From: Ipomoea triloba
Lineage: Eukaryota; Streptophyta; Magnoliopsida; Solanales; Convolvulaceae
Length of the DNA stretch: 64,000 nucleotides
Assembly (NCBI RefSeq): GCF_003576645.1
Contig: NC_044916.1
Location: 1,708,328 to 1,772,327 of the forward strand
Reading direction: 5' to 3'
Part shown: piece after piece, positions 1-13,000 of the stretch
Layout of the letters: the number at the start of each line of letters is the position of its first letter
How positions within the stretch are numbered: the stretch's first letter is position 1
Notes under the pieces: model-generated
Databases searched by the model: none
Told to the model about the DNA's origin: nothing
What the model saw: only the letters and a program-made list of their open reading frames with translations
Position numbers and translations under genes: made by a program

Positions 1-65
1 CCCCCCCCCCCCCCCCAGACACACAAGCCATGTTTTATTCTCTCTCCTCCACAAAAACTGTCAAA

Positions 66-165
66 AATGTTATTGTTTTAGCATCGCCTCCATTGAGGCG
101 AGAAACCCACCATTTTCATATGGGGTGCAACCAAGTGTCACTAGACCACAAGGTCAGTGGCTGTT
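66..165 (-). mobile_element. tRNA-derived SINE head (partial)
   Basis: Read on the minus strand this starts with a GACCTTGTGGTCTAGTGACA-type A-box region, followed by a degenerate B box (GGGTTTCTCGCCTC). The same arrangement recurs near 9.1, 28.1, 46.1, 50.7, 51.7, 60.2 and 61.6 kb, which marks a dispersed tRNA-derived SINE family. Confidence 0.5.
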
Positions 166-171
166 ATTGTT

Positions 172-178
172 ATTGTTA

Positions 179-218
<40 letters not shown>

Positions 219-219
219 T
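172..219. repeat. (TTA)n microsatellite
   Basis: An uninterrupted run of TTA/TAT triplets directly follows the SINE head. Confidence 0.9.
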
Positions 220-424
220 AACCAAAAAGTTGTAATATCACAATCTTGGATTTGATTTTTCTTTAAAAAGAAAAATATTATTATCCTCCAGTGAATTTAA
301 AAAGAAAATAACGTTTATATTATCTACTTGACAAACTAACAACAAAATATTATGTTTTCATGAAACATAACAAGGCGGAAGATTTTCTGGCTAATGTATC
401 TCTTCAATATGGGTATATATTAGT

Positions 425-535
425 ATGCAGTAGCTTGTAGTTCCATGACATCTCTATAGCTCTCCCAAATAGAAGATCACATATTTGAACTCTAATAAAA
501 GTCGGTAGCACTCACAAAAATACTCAACGACTGAG
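425..535 (+). mobile_element. SINE-like remnant
   Basis: It contains GTAGCTTGTAGTTCCATGAC and then a tail with GTCGGTAGCACTCACAAAAA. Both resemble the head and tail of the SINE copies at 51.65 and 61.6 kb. It is diverged. Confidence 0.35.
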
Positions 536-1726
536 TGGTTTATAAAGTTTGTAATATCAGTTCTCGTCAATGTTTAATAAATCTTCCAAAACTAATACGA
601 GACACACAAACATATATGTATGTGTGCACACGTACACTATTCTACAGGTCTCCAAATACTTATATATTAGTATCCACAACAAAATTATATACATTCAATA
701 ATAATAGATAGCTAGCCATATCCAAGTAAGAAATAATTTAAGATTCATTCATGCTAATTTATTTTAACCTTAAAGTACCTTTGATGCCTAACCAAAGTTC
801 CTAATCCCTAGTAGAATAATGTCCCATTTGGTACGTATAAACAATTAAATAGATTAGATAACGATTCTGCCACCCAACGTTGATGATAAGCAATGTTGGA
901 TGGTGAAGTGGTAATAAACAACTCATGATAAAGCCCTAATTTTTGTCTTTACAGTATAAGGTCATCTCCAAAGAAAACAAGGCACCAAAACACAATTTTA
1001 GTGTAAAAATTTGATGCAACTTTCCTCTGAAGAAGACACCAAATAAGAAGTCTATTTGATATACTCCGTATTAAAGAATTATAATGGTAAAATCACAGGG
1101 TTCAAGTCAAAATAATTAAGACAACTGAAAATTAAAGTCAAGCCCAATTTCAAAAAATGAAAGAAGAACTCAAGCTTTTCATTTAATTAAACTCTTAAGA
1201 ATTTCTATACACTTATGTAAGAAACATTATTGCTAATTGTGAACTCAATTAGTGGCTAGCTCATGCACTCGACTATCAATTTATTCGTGGACTCGAACAT
1301 TCTTCTTCTATTCAACCTTAGATTTAAGTTTGTGGACTCGTTATTGAATTGAATGAAACTAAATCCAACTCTAATTGAGTAGAGATTGCATCATCGAGGT
1401 ACTTAAGCTACAACAGGATTCTTCTAAATCTTTAACGGGACTAAGAGTTTAACGTGAGGTCTAAGGTATTTTAATCCATCTTTATCCTTACACTGAGGAT
1501 TATTTTGAGATAATACTCTATTTTATTTGAACCTAGAACTAGATTCATATCGCTTTTGCGCAAGTAGAAGCCCATATTGTATTCCTTGATGACCTGGACA
1601 ACTTCCCAGAGAATGATCGAAGGAATCTCAACAATACACCTTCAGGCCATGCTCATAACGATGAGAAAAATTATTCAAAAAATATGTTACTATGCTTTGT
1701 TCCCTGAAGATATGGTGAACTTTAAT

Positions 1727-2288
1727 TAAACTCATTAAACTTGGAGTCATTTTCATTTTTCGAATTATTGTTATTAGGACATTGCCAATTTTAGTTCACT
1801 TCATTAATTTTGTCACATTGCGACCAGTCTTATTTAGTCATTGTCACTTTTAGTCCACCGTTAAAATTTTTGTCAAATTACCGTCCAAAACAGATGTATT
1901 TTGGTCTTTTCATGCTTTGATCATCTCCTTTACCCTTTGTAGTGATTTTTCTTACACATTTTCATCAAATGAAGAAGTCCGGGGAAAGCCATGGCTTTGT
2001 ATTGTGGCTCACATGACTTTCGTCGGACCTCTTCATGGATGAAAATGTGTAAGAAAAACCACTGCAAAGGGTCAAGGAGATTACCAAAGCATGAAAACAC
2101 CAAAAATACTCATTTTTGAACAACCATTTAACGAAAATTTTAACGGTGAACTAAAAGTGGCAAGTACTAAATAAGACTAGACGCAATGTGACAAAAATTA
2201 ATGATGTGGACTAAAATTGACAATGCCCCAATAACTGCAGGACCAAAAATGAAAATTACTCTTAAACTTGTTAAGTCTCATTATAGGT
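1727..2288. mobile_element. Large fold-back element
   Basis: The two halves are long imperfect inverted repeats around a centre near 2005. The left arm reads TCATTTTCATTTTT, AGGACATTGCCAATTTTAG and TTTTCATGCTTTGATC. The right arm carries the complements in reverse order. No protein is encoded. The ends are approximate and I saw no clear target duplication. Confidence 0.7.
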
Positions 2289-2504
2289 TTATTATCAATT
2301 TTAGTAAGAGTACAAGTAGCTAAACTTTTTTTGGGCGACGGGGATGGGGGAGAAGTAGCTAAACTTTAAATAAAATCACAATTAATAAATAATTGAACCA
2401 TACAAACTAATTCCTAGCATGCATTAATTGCAACTGCTATAACAAAATAAACCTTAATTCATAATCACATAGCTGAGCTGAACTTTCATGTTTAATTTTG
2501 CTAA

Positions 2505-2949
2505 GGTTCGGTTGAGGAAAATGATTTCTGTAAAATGTTTTATGGAAAATGACTCATTTTCCATAAACCATTTTTTAATTATTTTTCATGTTTGATTGCA
2601 TTATGAAAAATTGTCTTGGTGTGTTTTGAATCATTTTCTGAAACAAAAAATGAGTATAATTCTATGATTAAATATTTTAAATATTTTATTTAGAATATAA
2701 AAATATTTATAATAATATTAAAAATAATACGGATTATTATTTATCATTAAAAAAAACTTGTTTCCGCCGAAAACTGGCGAAATTCATTGGCAGAAATTAT
2801 TTTATGCCAAAATGCTTTCATTTTTTCCAAGTCAACGGAGAATATTTTCCTATTGCATCCAAACACTAAAAACTCATAAACAGTTTTCAAAAGTCATTTT
2901 TCATGTTTTCAAAAAAAAAAAAGTCATTTTTTAAATTTCCAAATGGACC
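2505..2949. mobile_element. Tourist-like MITE
   Basis: The element begins GGTTCGGTTGAGG and ends CCAAATGGACC, a degenerate inverted terminus. It is flanked by TAA on both sides, as expected for PIF/Harbinger-derived Tourist elements. Internal ATTTTCC-rich arms resemble the element at 50820-51242. Confidence 0.55.
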
Positions 2950-3904
2950 TAAGTTCATGAAATAGTGTTACATTTTATAAAATTTGAAATTAGGTTAAAA
3001 CTCATAAATTATGTTTGTTTGCTCGCGTCGAGAGAATTATATATTATATTTAAATGGGTTTCCTTACCATTTGTACTGGACAAACATTCTTGAAAAATAC
3101 AAATCATTTTTTCTAAAAATGGAAAAGTAGTAACAAATTTATGACTTTTTTTAGGGGGGGAAAGGTTTTGAGTTCTGATCATTTTGAGGATCTTGACAAA
3201 ATAAAAAGTATTGATATTTACAACTACCCGTAAAAATGAGTTCGTTGTCTGTAATTAGTATCCAGTAACCATCGTTTTATATGAACACGGTCTATGTTGA
3301 ATCGGTTATTACCTTAAAACTTAATTTAATTAAAATTTCTGTTTAACACCAAATTGGTTCAATCATCGTTGATTGATGAATGATTAATGAACCATTTGAG
3401 ATGAATTGAAGATGACACGAGGCATGCATGTCAAGTTATGCATGCAAAAAGCTAAAAAAAATGATGAGATAAAATTATATTAGGTGCTATGATTGTTCAA
3501 ACAGACAAGTAATCAAATTTTAGAATTGACAAATTAATAGTTTTGATGTAAAATAGGTACGTAATTGACTAATTGATACAACCACATGTCCTTTAATTTT
3601 TATTTTATTTTTATATATATAACATATAGGTTTCCTGGCTTTAATTTGTCGGACTATATCATGAAATCATGGACCAACCGTCATGTCAATGAGAAGGTAA
3701 ATCAAGCCAATATATATTTGAAATTCAATACCAAATTGTATACTTTTGCACACCAGAAGTCAACCTCAAATATCTAATATTTGTTGTTATAATCAAACAT
3801 TCACATTGTCAATGTGTAAGCAAGTCTTAAGTAAGACTTATCATCCAATATACCAATGCCTTGAGTGACGTTGGAAACAACAAGGTTTCATATCATCCTT
3901 TTTG

Positions 3905-4035
3905 TTTGGATGACAAGGAAAACTCGCAACCAATACTTAAGGGTGTGCACGGGTTAAACTCACGCTTATGCAATAGTTCACAAATCACACATGAGAAGTA
4001 AAAACGCACTAGCTAGAAAGATCCCATTATATGAC
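3905..4035 (+). repeat. Dispersed repeat family 2, copy 1
   Basis: This copy contains GGAAAACTCGCAACCA, GTGTGCACGGGTTAAAC, GCAATAGTTCACAAATCACA and GAGAAGTAAA. The same ordered blocks recur near 4.5, 5.85, 26.95, 44.0 and 63.2 kb. The origin of the family is unknown to me; a SINE-sized element is plausible. Confidence 0.5.
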
Positions 4036-4449
4036 GAATTCGATCAATAGGGTGTTATTAAAAACAAATCCGTGACATTAATATACAATAATCATGCTTC
4101 ACTTAGTTGACCACCCTCTTGAGTCGCGTTACAAACCACACTTTCTTTAGCTTGTTGGGTGGTGGCGATAATCATCCTCAAAACCCTAGCTAATTTCTTT
4201 GTTAGTTAAGACATAACTTTCTTGATTTTCTATATGGTTAAATGATCACATCCTAGCTCACCCATTTTAACTTTCACTTGATTTGATCTCCCATCTCTCC
4301 AACTTGAAATGGAAAGTTAGTTCATTTTTCAATTCTCACAATCTCATGTACTATATAATAAAGTAACAAACATTTGCCGTATTCGGCAAGAATGACTACA
4401 TAAATTTGTATAAAGGCCTTACTATCTAGAAATTGCAATTATACAATAT

Positions 4450-4560
4450 TTTGGGTTACAGGGAAAATTCGTACAAACCATGTGAAAGTGTGTATTGCGT
4501 AAATTTTATTTTTATGTAATAGTTTACAAATTACACATGATAAGTAAATCGCACTATAAA
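4450..4560 (+). repeat. Dispersed repeat family 2, copy 2
   Basis: The blocks GGGAAAATTCGTACAA, GAAAGTGTGTATTGCG and GTAATAGTTTACAAATTACA are followed by GATAAGTAAATCGCAC, in the same order as in copy 1. Confidence 0.5.
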
Positions 4561-5829
4561 TAATATTTGAAAGCAAAAAATTAAAATCGTGACATTTCGT
4601 ATGAAAATCATACTCCACCTATTTAAACACTCCCTTTGGGACAATAAAAAAACTAATAAGAGGCATGGCTCTGTCTTATTGGATAAGAAGAGCCTTCCCC
4701 ATGGTCCACACACATAAAACACAACTGTGTGGACCACAAATAAAAATACTTCGTATATTATTTGTACACATAAAGTACATTATTTGAATACTGAAAATAT
4801 ATTATTTTGTATATTATCAAATAATGTACTTTTAGTATATTAAAAATATACATTATATTTATAAATAATATATTATTTGAGTACTGAAAGTACCTTATTA
4901 ACTTATTTTCTATAATATATATTTGATATACAAATAATACACTTTTGAACTCAATGGGGTAGCTCAAATGACAAGTGAGCTCTCTTTGTGGGAAATAATT
5001 TCGGGTGAATTCGGGTTTGATTCTGGAGCAAACGCCCGTTAAACGGACAGAATTGTAGGGTCAATGCATACATTATAGTAGATTTTTTTTTTGTTATATA
5101 AAAAAATAAATAAAATCCTATTGCAAATGTTTTGTACTATACACTCGTTGAAATGAGTAATAAAAACATAGAGGGTATAGTGCAATTTTGAAACTTTAGG
5201 GGGTTAAAGTAAAGATAATCCATAATTGCATATGTGTCAATAATCGTATCTGCAACGAGATGAAGTTTAAGATCCAAATTCAAATTGAGTTATATTGTAC
5301 TGTACCAGTACCATTTAACACTTTATTTTATTATTTGACAATTGATAATTATTTTGTTTATTTATTTGTGTACTCTTTTCTCTTACGAGAAAATTCGTAA
5401 TCACTGCTTAATATATCAGGTGAAGTTTATTCAACTGTTCTTAAAACTCTAGTTGATAGAGGACTTTAAGAAGATAAATCTGTATAGACAAGTATTGACC
5501 AACTCAACTATGAGTCCAATAGACAGTTCTCAAAAAAGAATCAAGCTTTATGTCATTGATGTCATAAACTCGTTGTTTGACTAACTCAAATGTGCTAGAA
5601 ACCCTATTATTTTTTTTACTTGTTTGGTTTTATTATTTATTGATATTATAATATCAAGGTTAATATTTACAAATATATGTTTATTTTGTTAAATAGTTTG
5701 AAAATTGTTATGTCCATATTTTTTTTGGTGGGAAAAACCGCTTTTAAAAGAAGTTCGAATTAGTGTTATGCCATTCCACCTTTATCTATCATCGACATCT
5801 TGTCTTCTATCATGACTTATAGATTTTAA

Positions 5830-5960
5830 GTTTTTTTTTTTTTTGGAGTTATTATAATAAGAGAAATTCGCAATTATTATTTGAAAGTGTGCATAAGACA
5901 AATCATATTCTTATGTAATAGTCAATAAAGTATACTAGGTAAATTATAAAGAGTTATACC
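5830..5960 (+). repeat. Dispersed repeat family 2, copy 3
   Basis: After a T run the copy reads GAGAAATTCGCAATTATTAT, then GAAAGTGTGCATAAG and CTTATGTAATAGTC. It is the same family as at 3.9 and 4.5 kb and is truncated at its end. Confidence 0.45.
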
Positions 5961-6337
5961 ACATGTACTCCCAAATTATACTTCATGACGTGTCAAATAA
6001 AAATTGAATATTTTTCATCATGTGAATCTAAAAAAAAATCTAAATCAAAGATTTGCGAGGAGCAAAAGTTAGGACTAAGAAATGGGACTCCATATAGTCC
6101 AATTACAAATGAATTGACATTTGGGTTTCAATTTCATATTTTCACGTATTGGCACTTTGGCAGGCAAAACGGTCGAAAATTTTCAAAAATCAAAATAGTT
6201 CAAAAACCAGAGCGGGCTTGCGGCGGGTCTTCACCTTTCGCGTGCAGACAGGGAAGCAGACTTTCAGTAAAAAAAAAACGAAAAAACAAAATCCCAAAGC
6301 TCCACCCTCGCACTTTTTGAAATTTGAAAATGGCCCT

Positions 6338-6343
6338 TATAAA
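6338..6343 (+). promoter_or_regulatory. TATA box of the F-box gene
   Basis: TATAAA lies in CCTTATAAACCCCGCC, followed by a CT-rich leader that fits a transcription start near 6370. The non-coding first exon ends at 6460 with a GTAAGC donor. The leader intron would run 6461-6898 and end just before the coding exon. Confidence 0.6.
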
Positions 6344-6902
6344 CCCCGCCTCTCTCTCCTTCTTCCCCTTCCCTTATCAAATCGGGTTTCCAAGTCAAAC
6401 ATAGCCTAAAAGGAGCCAAAGCTCGGACCCGGCAGCTCAAATCTCTGCATCTTCTTCGCTGTAAGCTCAATTCCCTTTCGTTTCCGTCGCTTTTGTGTCT
6501 CTTCCTTGTGCATATATATTTGAATGGATGAATGATTGAAGAATTGCACGTAAATCTAGCAGTTTACAGTTTATTTTCTCTTGGATTTGAAAGATTTGGA
6601 GCTCCGCGCCAACTTTATTCAGCTCTGTGCGTTTGAATTTTCGGAAACATTGCGTTTTGTTTATTTTTTTGATTAAAAGTTGCCGAATGTCTTAATTTCC
6701 TTACCTGGTGTTCTCAGTTCTGCTGAAATTTTGTTGTTTATTATCATTTTGTTTCATCTTTATATCCAAATCTGTTTAGAGTTGGTTTAGTGTGAATGTG
6801 TGATAGGTTAGTTAATTTGATTTGTAGTAATTTGTGTTTTCTGTTGATTTTGGGTGGAGTTTTTAATTGACTATAACCTGTTTGATTTATGTTCCCAGAG
6901 AA

Positions 6903-8344
6903 ATGGATTCTCTACCCGATGCCATTGTGTACTATATTTTGTCCCACATAAGCAATGCCAAAGATGTGGCCTATTGTTCTTGTGTTTCCAAGCGCTGGAA
7001 GGAGACAATGCCAACAGTTAGGAGCCTATTCTTCCCTCGGAACCTTTTTGACAACTTTAAGGATGGAAACCCTGATGCTGTAATTGGGAAGATGATTTCG
7101 TCGGTTGAGAGATTAGAAGGGCTTTGTATCTACTGCTCGTTCTCTGGGGTTAGTCTTGCTTCATGGCTTTCCCTTGTTGGACCATCACTAAAGAGTCTCG
7201 AGCTGCGTATGGACAACTTAAGTGAACTCCAATCTGACACGGGAAGTCCCTCCAAGTTGGATTCTATAAGAGCTGCGTGTAATTTGGAGTCTCTGAAGCT
7301 CTGGGGTGTGCTGATGAAACATTCCCCGAAATGGGACACTTTCCACAGGCTTAAGACTCTTGAAATTGTTGGTGCAAGGGTTGATGATATGGCACTTTCT
7401 GCCACATTGAAGCACTGTCCTAATATAAGGCAGCTACTGCTGCTTGGCTGCGAGGGCCTTCGGTCTGTCATAATTGAGCTTCCACAGCTAGTGCTTTGTA
7501 AGCTCGATTTCTATGGCGCTGGTAATTGCTCTCTGTCTGTCAATTGCCCAAAGCTTGAAAACCTCGAGATACAAGGCTGTAGTTGGATTAAAGTTCGCGA
7601 GACTCAGTTCTTGAGGAACCTCTCTATTTCCAACAGTTCAGGTACAGGTACTAATCTTAATGCAATCTGAATCAAGTTTTATAGTTGTGTAATATCAGTT
7701 TTTTTATGTTCGAATGTTATTTTCACGTGCAGGGCGAGTTTATATGCTAGATTTTGGGAAGCTTGTAGCTCTGGAGACCTTAGCCATGAGGGGAATCCAG
7801 TGGAGCTGGGATGCTATAAGCAAACTGCTTCAAATGGCGAGCGAAGTGAAACAACTCTTCATGAAGGTGGAATTCACAGGGGATTTTGAAGCTCTTCTGC
7901 CTTTCCCCGAGGTTGATTTTGCAGACTTCTTCAATAGCCACCCCAAGCTGCAAACATTCGACATCCATGGTGCTATGTTTGCAGCACTTTGCCAGAAAAA
8001 CAGCTTGAAAAACGTAAGCTCTCTTATATATTCTGAAGCAAAGGTTAGTCTATTTAGCTGCTAGCCCGCAACAAGCGATGACATTACCCATGTTTATGTG
8101 TTTGCAGCTAGACTCAAGCTTCGCGATTCCTTGCCTCGAAAAGGTGGTTGTTACAGTGAGATCACCACTAAATGCTGAACAGAAAATGAGCACTCTCGAG
8201 TCCTTGCTAAGGTACGCCAAGAATTTGAGAAACATGAAAATTAAGATTCTTCAGATGAAGAGCTGCCACAGCAGCTCAGATGAATTTTTTGAGGATATCT
8301 GCAGATTCAGTCGCATGAACCGCAAGATTGTTTCCATTGAATAG
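6903..8344 (+). CDS. F-box/leucine-rich-repeat protein
   Basis: This is probably the substrate-recognition subunit of an SCF ubiquitin ligase. The family binds SKP1/ASK through the F-box and the target through the repeats. Exons are 6903-7641, 7733-8013 and 8108-8344, joining in frame to 418 residues. A second in-frame donor six bases downstream of 7641 would add two residues. The F-box is at residues 2-40 (SLPDAIVYYIL, then VSKRW). The rest is an irregular leucine-rich solenoid, for example LKTLEIVGARV and NLRNMKIKIL. The start was chosen because the F-box begins at once and the upstream codons lie in the leader intron. From memory the length and layout match the Arabidopsis At1g10780 type. 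The substrate cannot be read from sequence. Confidence 0.9.
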
Positions 8345-8605
8345 TGACTACTGAGATTTCACCATTTTTTTCCCATTTGATACCATTCTTGTTGTGTCCT
8401 ATAATAAAGATGCTTGAACTTTCAGGCTTATACTCTGATGATTGATTCACAATTGACTGTTTTTATTTATTTTTACATTATTCGTGCATGAATTTTCAAA
8501 ATATATGTTAGGCAGATAATTTGATTATATACACACAAATAAAGAATAAATTCAATACATAGGCGACTAATTTTGTCATTTTAAACTAAGATAATACTCA
8601 AAAAG

Positions 8606-8855
8606 TTGATACCTGATTTGGTCCTCGACTATTAGAATTTCACCATTTTGGTCTTCAACTTCCAAACTTATTCGATTTCATTTCCAACTATGCAATTTTT
8701 ATCTAAAATAGTCCTTTGTTCAAATTAAAATAGTCTTGATTAGGACCATTTTGGTTAATAATTGTATAGTTGGGGATGAAATTAAGCAAGTTTGGAAGTC
8801 GATGACCAAAGTGATGAAATTCTAATAGTCTAGGGATCAAATTGGGTATTAACTC
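8606..8855. mobile_element. Fold-back MITE
   Basis: The left arm carries GATTTGGTCCTCGACTATTA and AATTTCACCATTTTGGTC. The right arm carries their inverted counterparts (TAATAGTCTAGGGATCAAAT). The TTTGGTC-rich arms resemble the element at 53615-54054. It is non-coding. Confidence 0.65.
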
Positions 8856-9044
8856 TACTCAAAATGGTCTTTTCACTATATTATAATTTCAAATTCGGTT
8901 AATGAAGTTTGATTGAAGTTATTTATAAGTAAAATGTGACATGAAGTATCAATTTAAACACAATAGTTCTTCAATTATACAAAATTTACTTAATTAGGTG
9001 AGGGATCATTTTGGATGAATTTGATAGCCAATGATCAAATTAAA

Positions 9045-9185
9045 AGTTATAGTATAAATTGAGTACTACTACTTTGTTAAAAATAGTCAATATTGATTTC
9101 ACTAAAACTCGAACTCATGACCTTCATTTGAGAGAATTACTTCGTGCTACTAGACCACAATGTTATTGACAAACAAATGATTATT
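9045..9185 (-). mobile_element. tRNA-derived SINE
   Basis: On the minus strand it reads ACATTGTGGTCTAGTAGCAC (A box), later GTCATGAGTTCGAGTTTTAG (B box), and a tail with AGTAGTAGTACTCAATTT. The layout matches the other SINE copies in the window. Confidence 0.6.
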
Positions 9186-9805
9186 TTAAGTTTTAATGCT
9201 TTTAATAAATTATAAAGTTGACTTGCAAGTCTTTATACCATATGAAAATTTTATCATTTATATATCTCGATTGAAAAGTTAGTAATTTTTTTTTGAAAAC
9301 TAAAAAATAGAGTGATTTAATTACCTATAAGTTATATAAGGGTATGGCTCAATTATTATATTGCGTATCATTATTTACATGAACCACTAGTATATAAGTT
9401 TATTTTTAATATATTAAAATTTTATTTTTAGTATACTACCTAAATTGAATATTTATCAATAATCTATCATGGTCCAGAATATAATTTGCCGGTATGATTT
9501 GGGTGTTAATATGATAAAAAATTTACTTTGTATTTTCTATTTTTGGAGGAAAAAAAAACATGCAAATGTCCATGCTCATCAACTATTATTTCTGGTTTTT
9601 ATTTTTTATTTTTTATTTTTAAATAACCCTACTGGTAGTCATACTCAATTGATAAAAAAGAACCCATTAATCCACAATTGATATTATTATATGTATACTA
9701 TTTTTTTTTTGTTTGTTGAAATAGAATATGTATAATATTTGAAGTAAAGGTTTTTGACTCATTAATATTAATATTTATATTTGCATGTGATGGGATATTG
9801 TTATG

Positions 9806-9965
9806 TTAGGACATCTTTAATAGTGGAAATTAAAGGGGAGAAAGGGAAGAACATAGTTGAAAAGGAGAGAAAATTATCTTGATGAGAAAAAGTTCTCTCC
9901 AGAAAAAAAAAAAAAAAAGGGAGAATGTCACAAGCTCCGGTGGGGAACTATTGTGAATGTCCTAA
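9806..9965. mobile_element. Short MITE with TTAGGACAT termini
   Basis: The 160-base element starts TTAGGACATCTTTAATAGT and ends with its imperfect inverse ACTATTGTGAATGTCCTAA. The interior is purine-rich with a 16-base A run. Confidence 0.6.
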
Positions 9966-10051
9966 TGAGAAGTGAGAAGTCTATTTGAAACATGTATTTA
10001 GGAAACATGTGTATACTTCGCATACCAAAGACAAATTTTTACAAAGAAAAC

Positions 10052-13000
10052 CTAAACAAGTTTCTTCTTTACAAAAAACCGTTTCAACTGCCATACTTGT
10101 AGAGTTGAAACAGCGATGCAAACTCCCATAGAAATCAAGCTGAACCTTGCCACCCTAGCATTTGTTGTTATGCTGACCTTCTGCAGCTTATAACCTCTGG
10201 AATCGCATAAGTTTATGAGCAAAAAAAGGGTTAGGATAAGAATAATCAACAACATTAATAATGCCCTTTTTTTTGGTGTGGATAAAAGTGGAGTGAGAAA
10301 GCCGAAAAAATGACATAGTTATGATTAATAATATAGTATTGTAAATTGAACAAGTAGTTACTTACCTGAGCATAAGACCGATTGTACTTCTACGAATTGT
10401 TTTCACTGTCTCTTCAAGCTTTCTCAACTCAAGCTCAAGACCCTACAATTGATAGAAAGTTTGATAATTAATCTCTCTGAGTTTTTTTTTTTTTTTTTTA
10501 AGTACTGCTGACTCTATTACATTGTACTCCGTAGTATTTGTTCATCTATACACCTCTATGAGTTAATACCACTTATAATAACATTCATTTTTAGTCTCTT
10601 GACTATAAAAATTTCATAAATACTCTTGACGGAGAAGGGTAAATTTAGTGTCTTTTAAATATTTTGTGTCAAATTTGGTCAATTTATAAAAGTCGAAGAA
10701 CTTAAAAAAGAATGAAAAAGCAATTGAAATGTAAATTATTAGTAGTAGTGTAGTATGCTATAGCTAAGAGATAAAAAAGAGTTTTATTACATGTGCTCCA
10801 TATTTCTACTCTCTTATTTTTATTTCATGATGTGGTAATTGATGATTAGTTATCTTCATCTTATGGGTCTCAATGAAAATGTCAATATTAAAATTGTGTG
10901 GGAGTAAAAATTAACAGTAGAATTTAGAAGTAGGAGTATTATTTTTTCCATGCCCCACCCCTTGCTTTCCAAATGATATAGTAATAATGAAAAGTTTATG
11001 GTGGTTATTAATATGGGTGTAGCTTCTATTAGAAATAAGTTAAAAATTATAGAAAGACTTTAGATTTGTACCAGATACAAAAGAAATTAGTGTGGATTGA
11101 AACCATCAAATTTTGAAGTAATAAAAAGTGCATCAATGAAAGTGTCACCTCTATTTTCTCAACTCTTGCAACTGATTCCCAATCCTTTGTAGAAATCCCA
11201 GTTTTCCAGTCAATGCTAGCAGTTAAACCCCGACTCGAATTATGGCCATCAACCCTAAAACATGCAACATAGATTCCTTCCTCAGTTGTTGTGAAGCTAA
11301 ATTCTCCCATTGTTACATTGTCCTTGTGATATAGGTTGTTTCCAAGCGGTGATGTAACCTGCACATTATAAGAAAAAAGAGATGGTGAAAAATATTTACC
11401 AATTCAGTTCAAAAATTCATATATGAAATGTTCATTTGCCATGGCATGAAAACTCATTCAAACCGAAAATTCAACCAAGTTAATCAGGCTGTTTTTAAAT
11501 TTGACTTTTAGTGGAAGCGGCCATTTGGTCTTCTTGGTTTGAATTGATCAACTATGAATAACTTAAGTTTGTTTATCTTCTTGTGGTGTGGTGTTTTACT
11601 AACTAGGGTCACAAGGTTAGACTTACCCAATAAACAACTTCAATATTAGTTGCGAGTTTCTCAATCTAGTTAACAGATACATATCAATTTTACAAAAAAA
11701 AAAGAAAAAGAAAGAATAATAATAATAATAATAATAATGGTGATAGATTTAACTAACCCGAGTGATCCGAATTATTAAACCTAATAAATAAAGAAAAATA
11801 ACAAATGAATGATAGAGATGGGAAATGTAGTGGGAAAATAAGTGATGTGGGTCTCGATAACCAAATGTATTGATATGTAGTTGCAAAATTATTTACAAAG
11901 GGAGTGTAATGCTATTACAATAGCTGCTTAGACAGTATAGATGAAGTCCTAATCAAGACAAATATCAAGAGTTTTATACTAGCCAACCCCCTAACCGCAC
12001 CTAAAGAGGTGGGAACGGTTGTAACAACACTTGGTCTCATGACGGCCCCCGGGCTAGCCTGCCGAGACCCTAATTAGGGCTCGGCCAAGGCTTGGGCCGA
12101 GGCCTAAGCTGTCCGACTTGGGTCTACCTGAATACTCACTGCTTCGCTTTTCCGAGTTGGTTTGCTCCACATTCAATATATCCATCAAATGGAATGACCA
12201 AAGTTTCATGGCTTGTGAGCGAAGATCTGTGAAAAATCTCAACCTCAAAATAGCTACATTACAGAATCTCTGCTTCTGCTGAGTCTCAATAACTTCTAAT
12301 TCAATCCACCTATTTTTTTTATTTTTTTTTTAAATTTTTAATTTGTTAAATTTTTTTTTTGATTTTTTTTATCAAATGTATCAAATTCATTGCTCCAAAT
12401 CAAAATGTCTTACCCAGGCCCTAAAGTGACCCCACCAACTGAGGCATATGCCTTTACATCAAATGCTTTCTAGCTAAAACAAATGCCCTACACGGGTAGC
12501 AAAGCTCAAAACATAGCTAACACCAAGCACATCCTATCTAACCAAGATAAGGGGAATCATATGCAAGTAAACAACCTTCCCTTCCCCCACACAAGTCAAA
12601 CCACATGCAACTACAAGTAAAACAAGAGGACCATCGCCCCATACAAGTGGTGGGAACAATGCCCATTGCATATCCTTTCAAGCCCAACATCCTAGGTACC
12701 CTCACCCTTGAGCCGCAGGTCAACCCACCCCGTACAGATCTCTGTATTTTGACCGGGGCAAATCATGTGAATCTACAACCCAAACAATGAGACACACCCT
12801 TAGGGTACCTGCTAGCTAACTCGGTACAGAGCTCTGTATTGTTTATCCAAGCAGCTAATCAAACAAACACCCTAAGCAATGCTAGCACCCAACCCACCCT
12901 CATGCCATGCACCAACCCCCCGGGTACAGAGCTCTGCATTTTCCCCCGGGCGGCCATATAGCACATATCAAGAGCAATGGGACCAAACTCCATCCAAACC

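Larger units (their letters stand above)
1..6330. other. Transposon-rich intergenic spacer
   Basis: I see no credible gene. The stretch starts with a run of 16 C and is AT-rich, with short open frames that lack family similarity. It holds a SINE head, a (TTA)n microsatellite, a SINE-like segment, a large fold-back element, a Tourist-like MITE and three copies of a recurrent repeat family, each listed separately. The open frames at 5985-6320 and 6149-6409 overlap the F-box promoter and leader and look non-coding. Confidence 0.7.
8345..10051. other. Spacer between the F-box gene and p24
   Basis: The F-box 3' region has AATAAAG at about 8403. The rest is AT-rich and contains a fold-back element, a minus-strand SINE and a short MITE. 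I see no gene. Confidence 0.6.

Noticed and set aside
5985..6409. Open frames of 111 and 86 codons before the F-box gene
   Set aside because: They cover the promoter, TATA box and leader, have basic low-complexity composition and match no known family.
7130..7471. Minus-strand open frames across F-box exon 1
   Set aside because: They are shadows of the coding strand.
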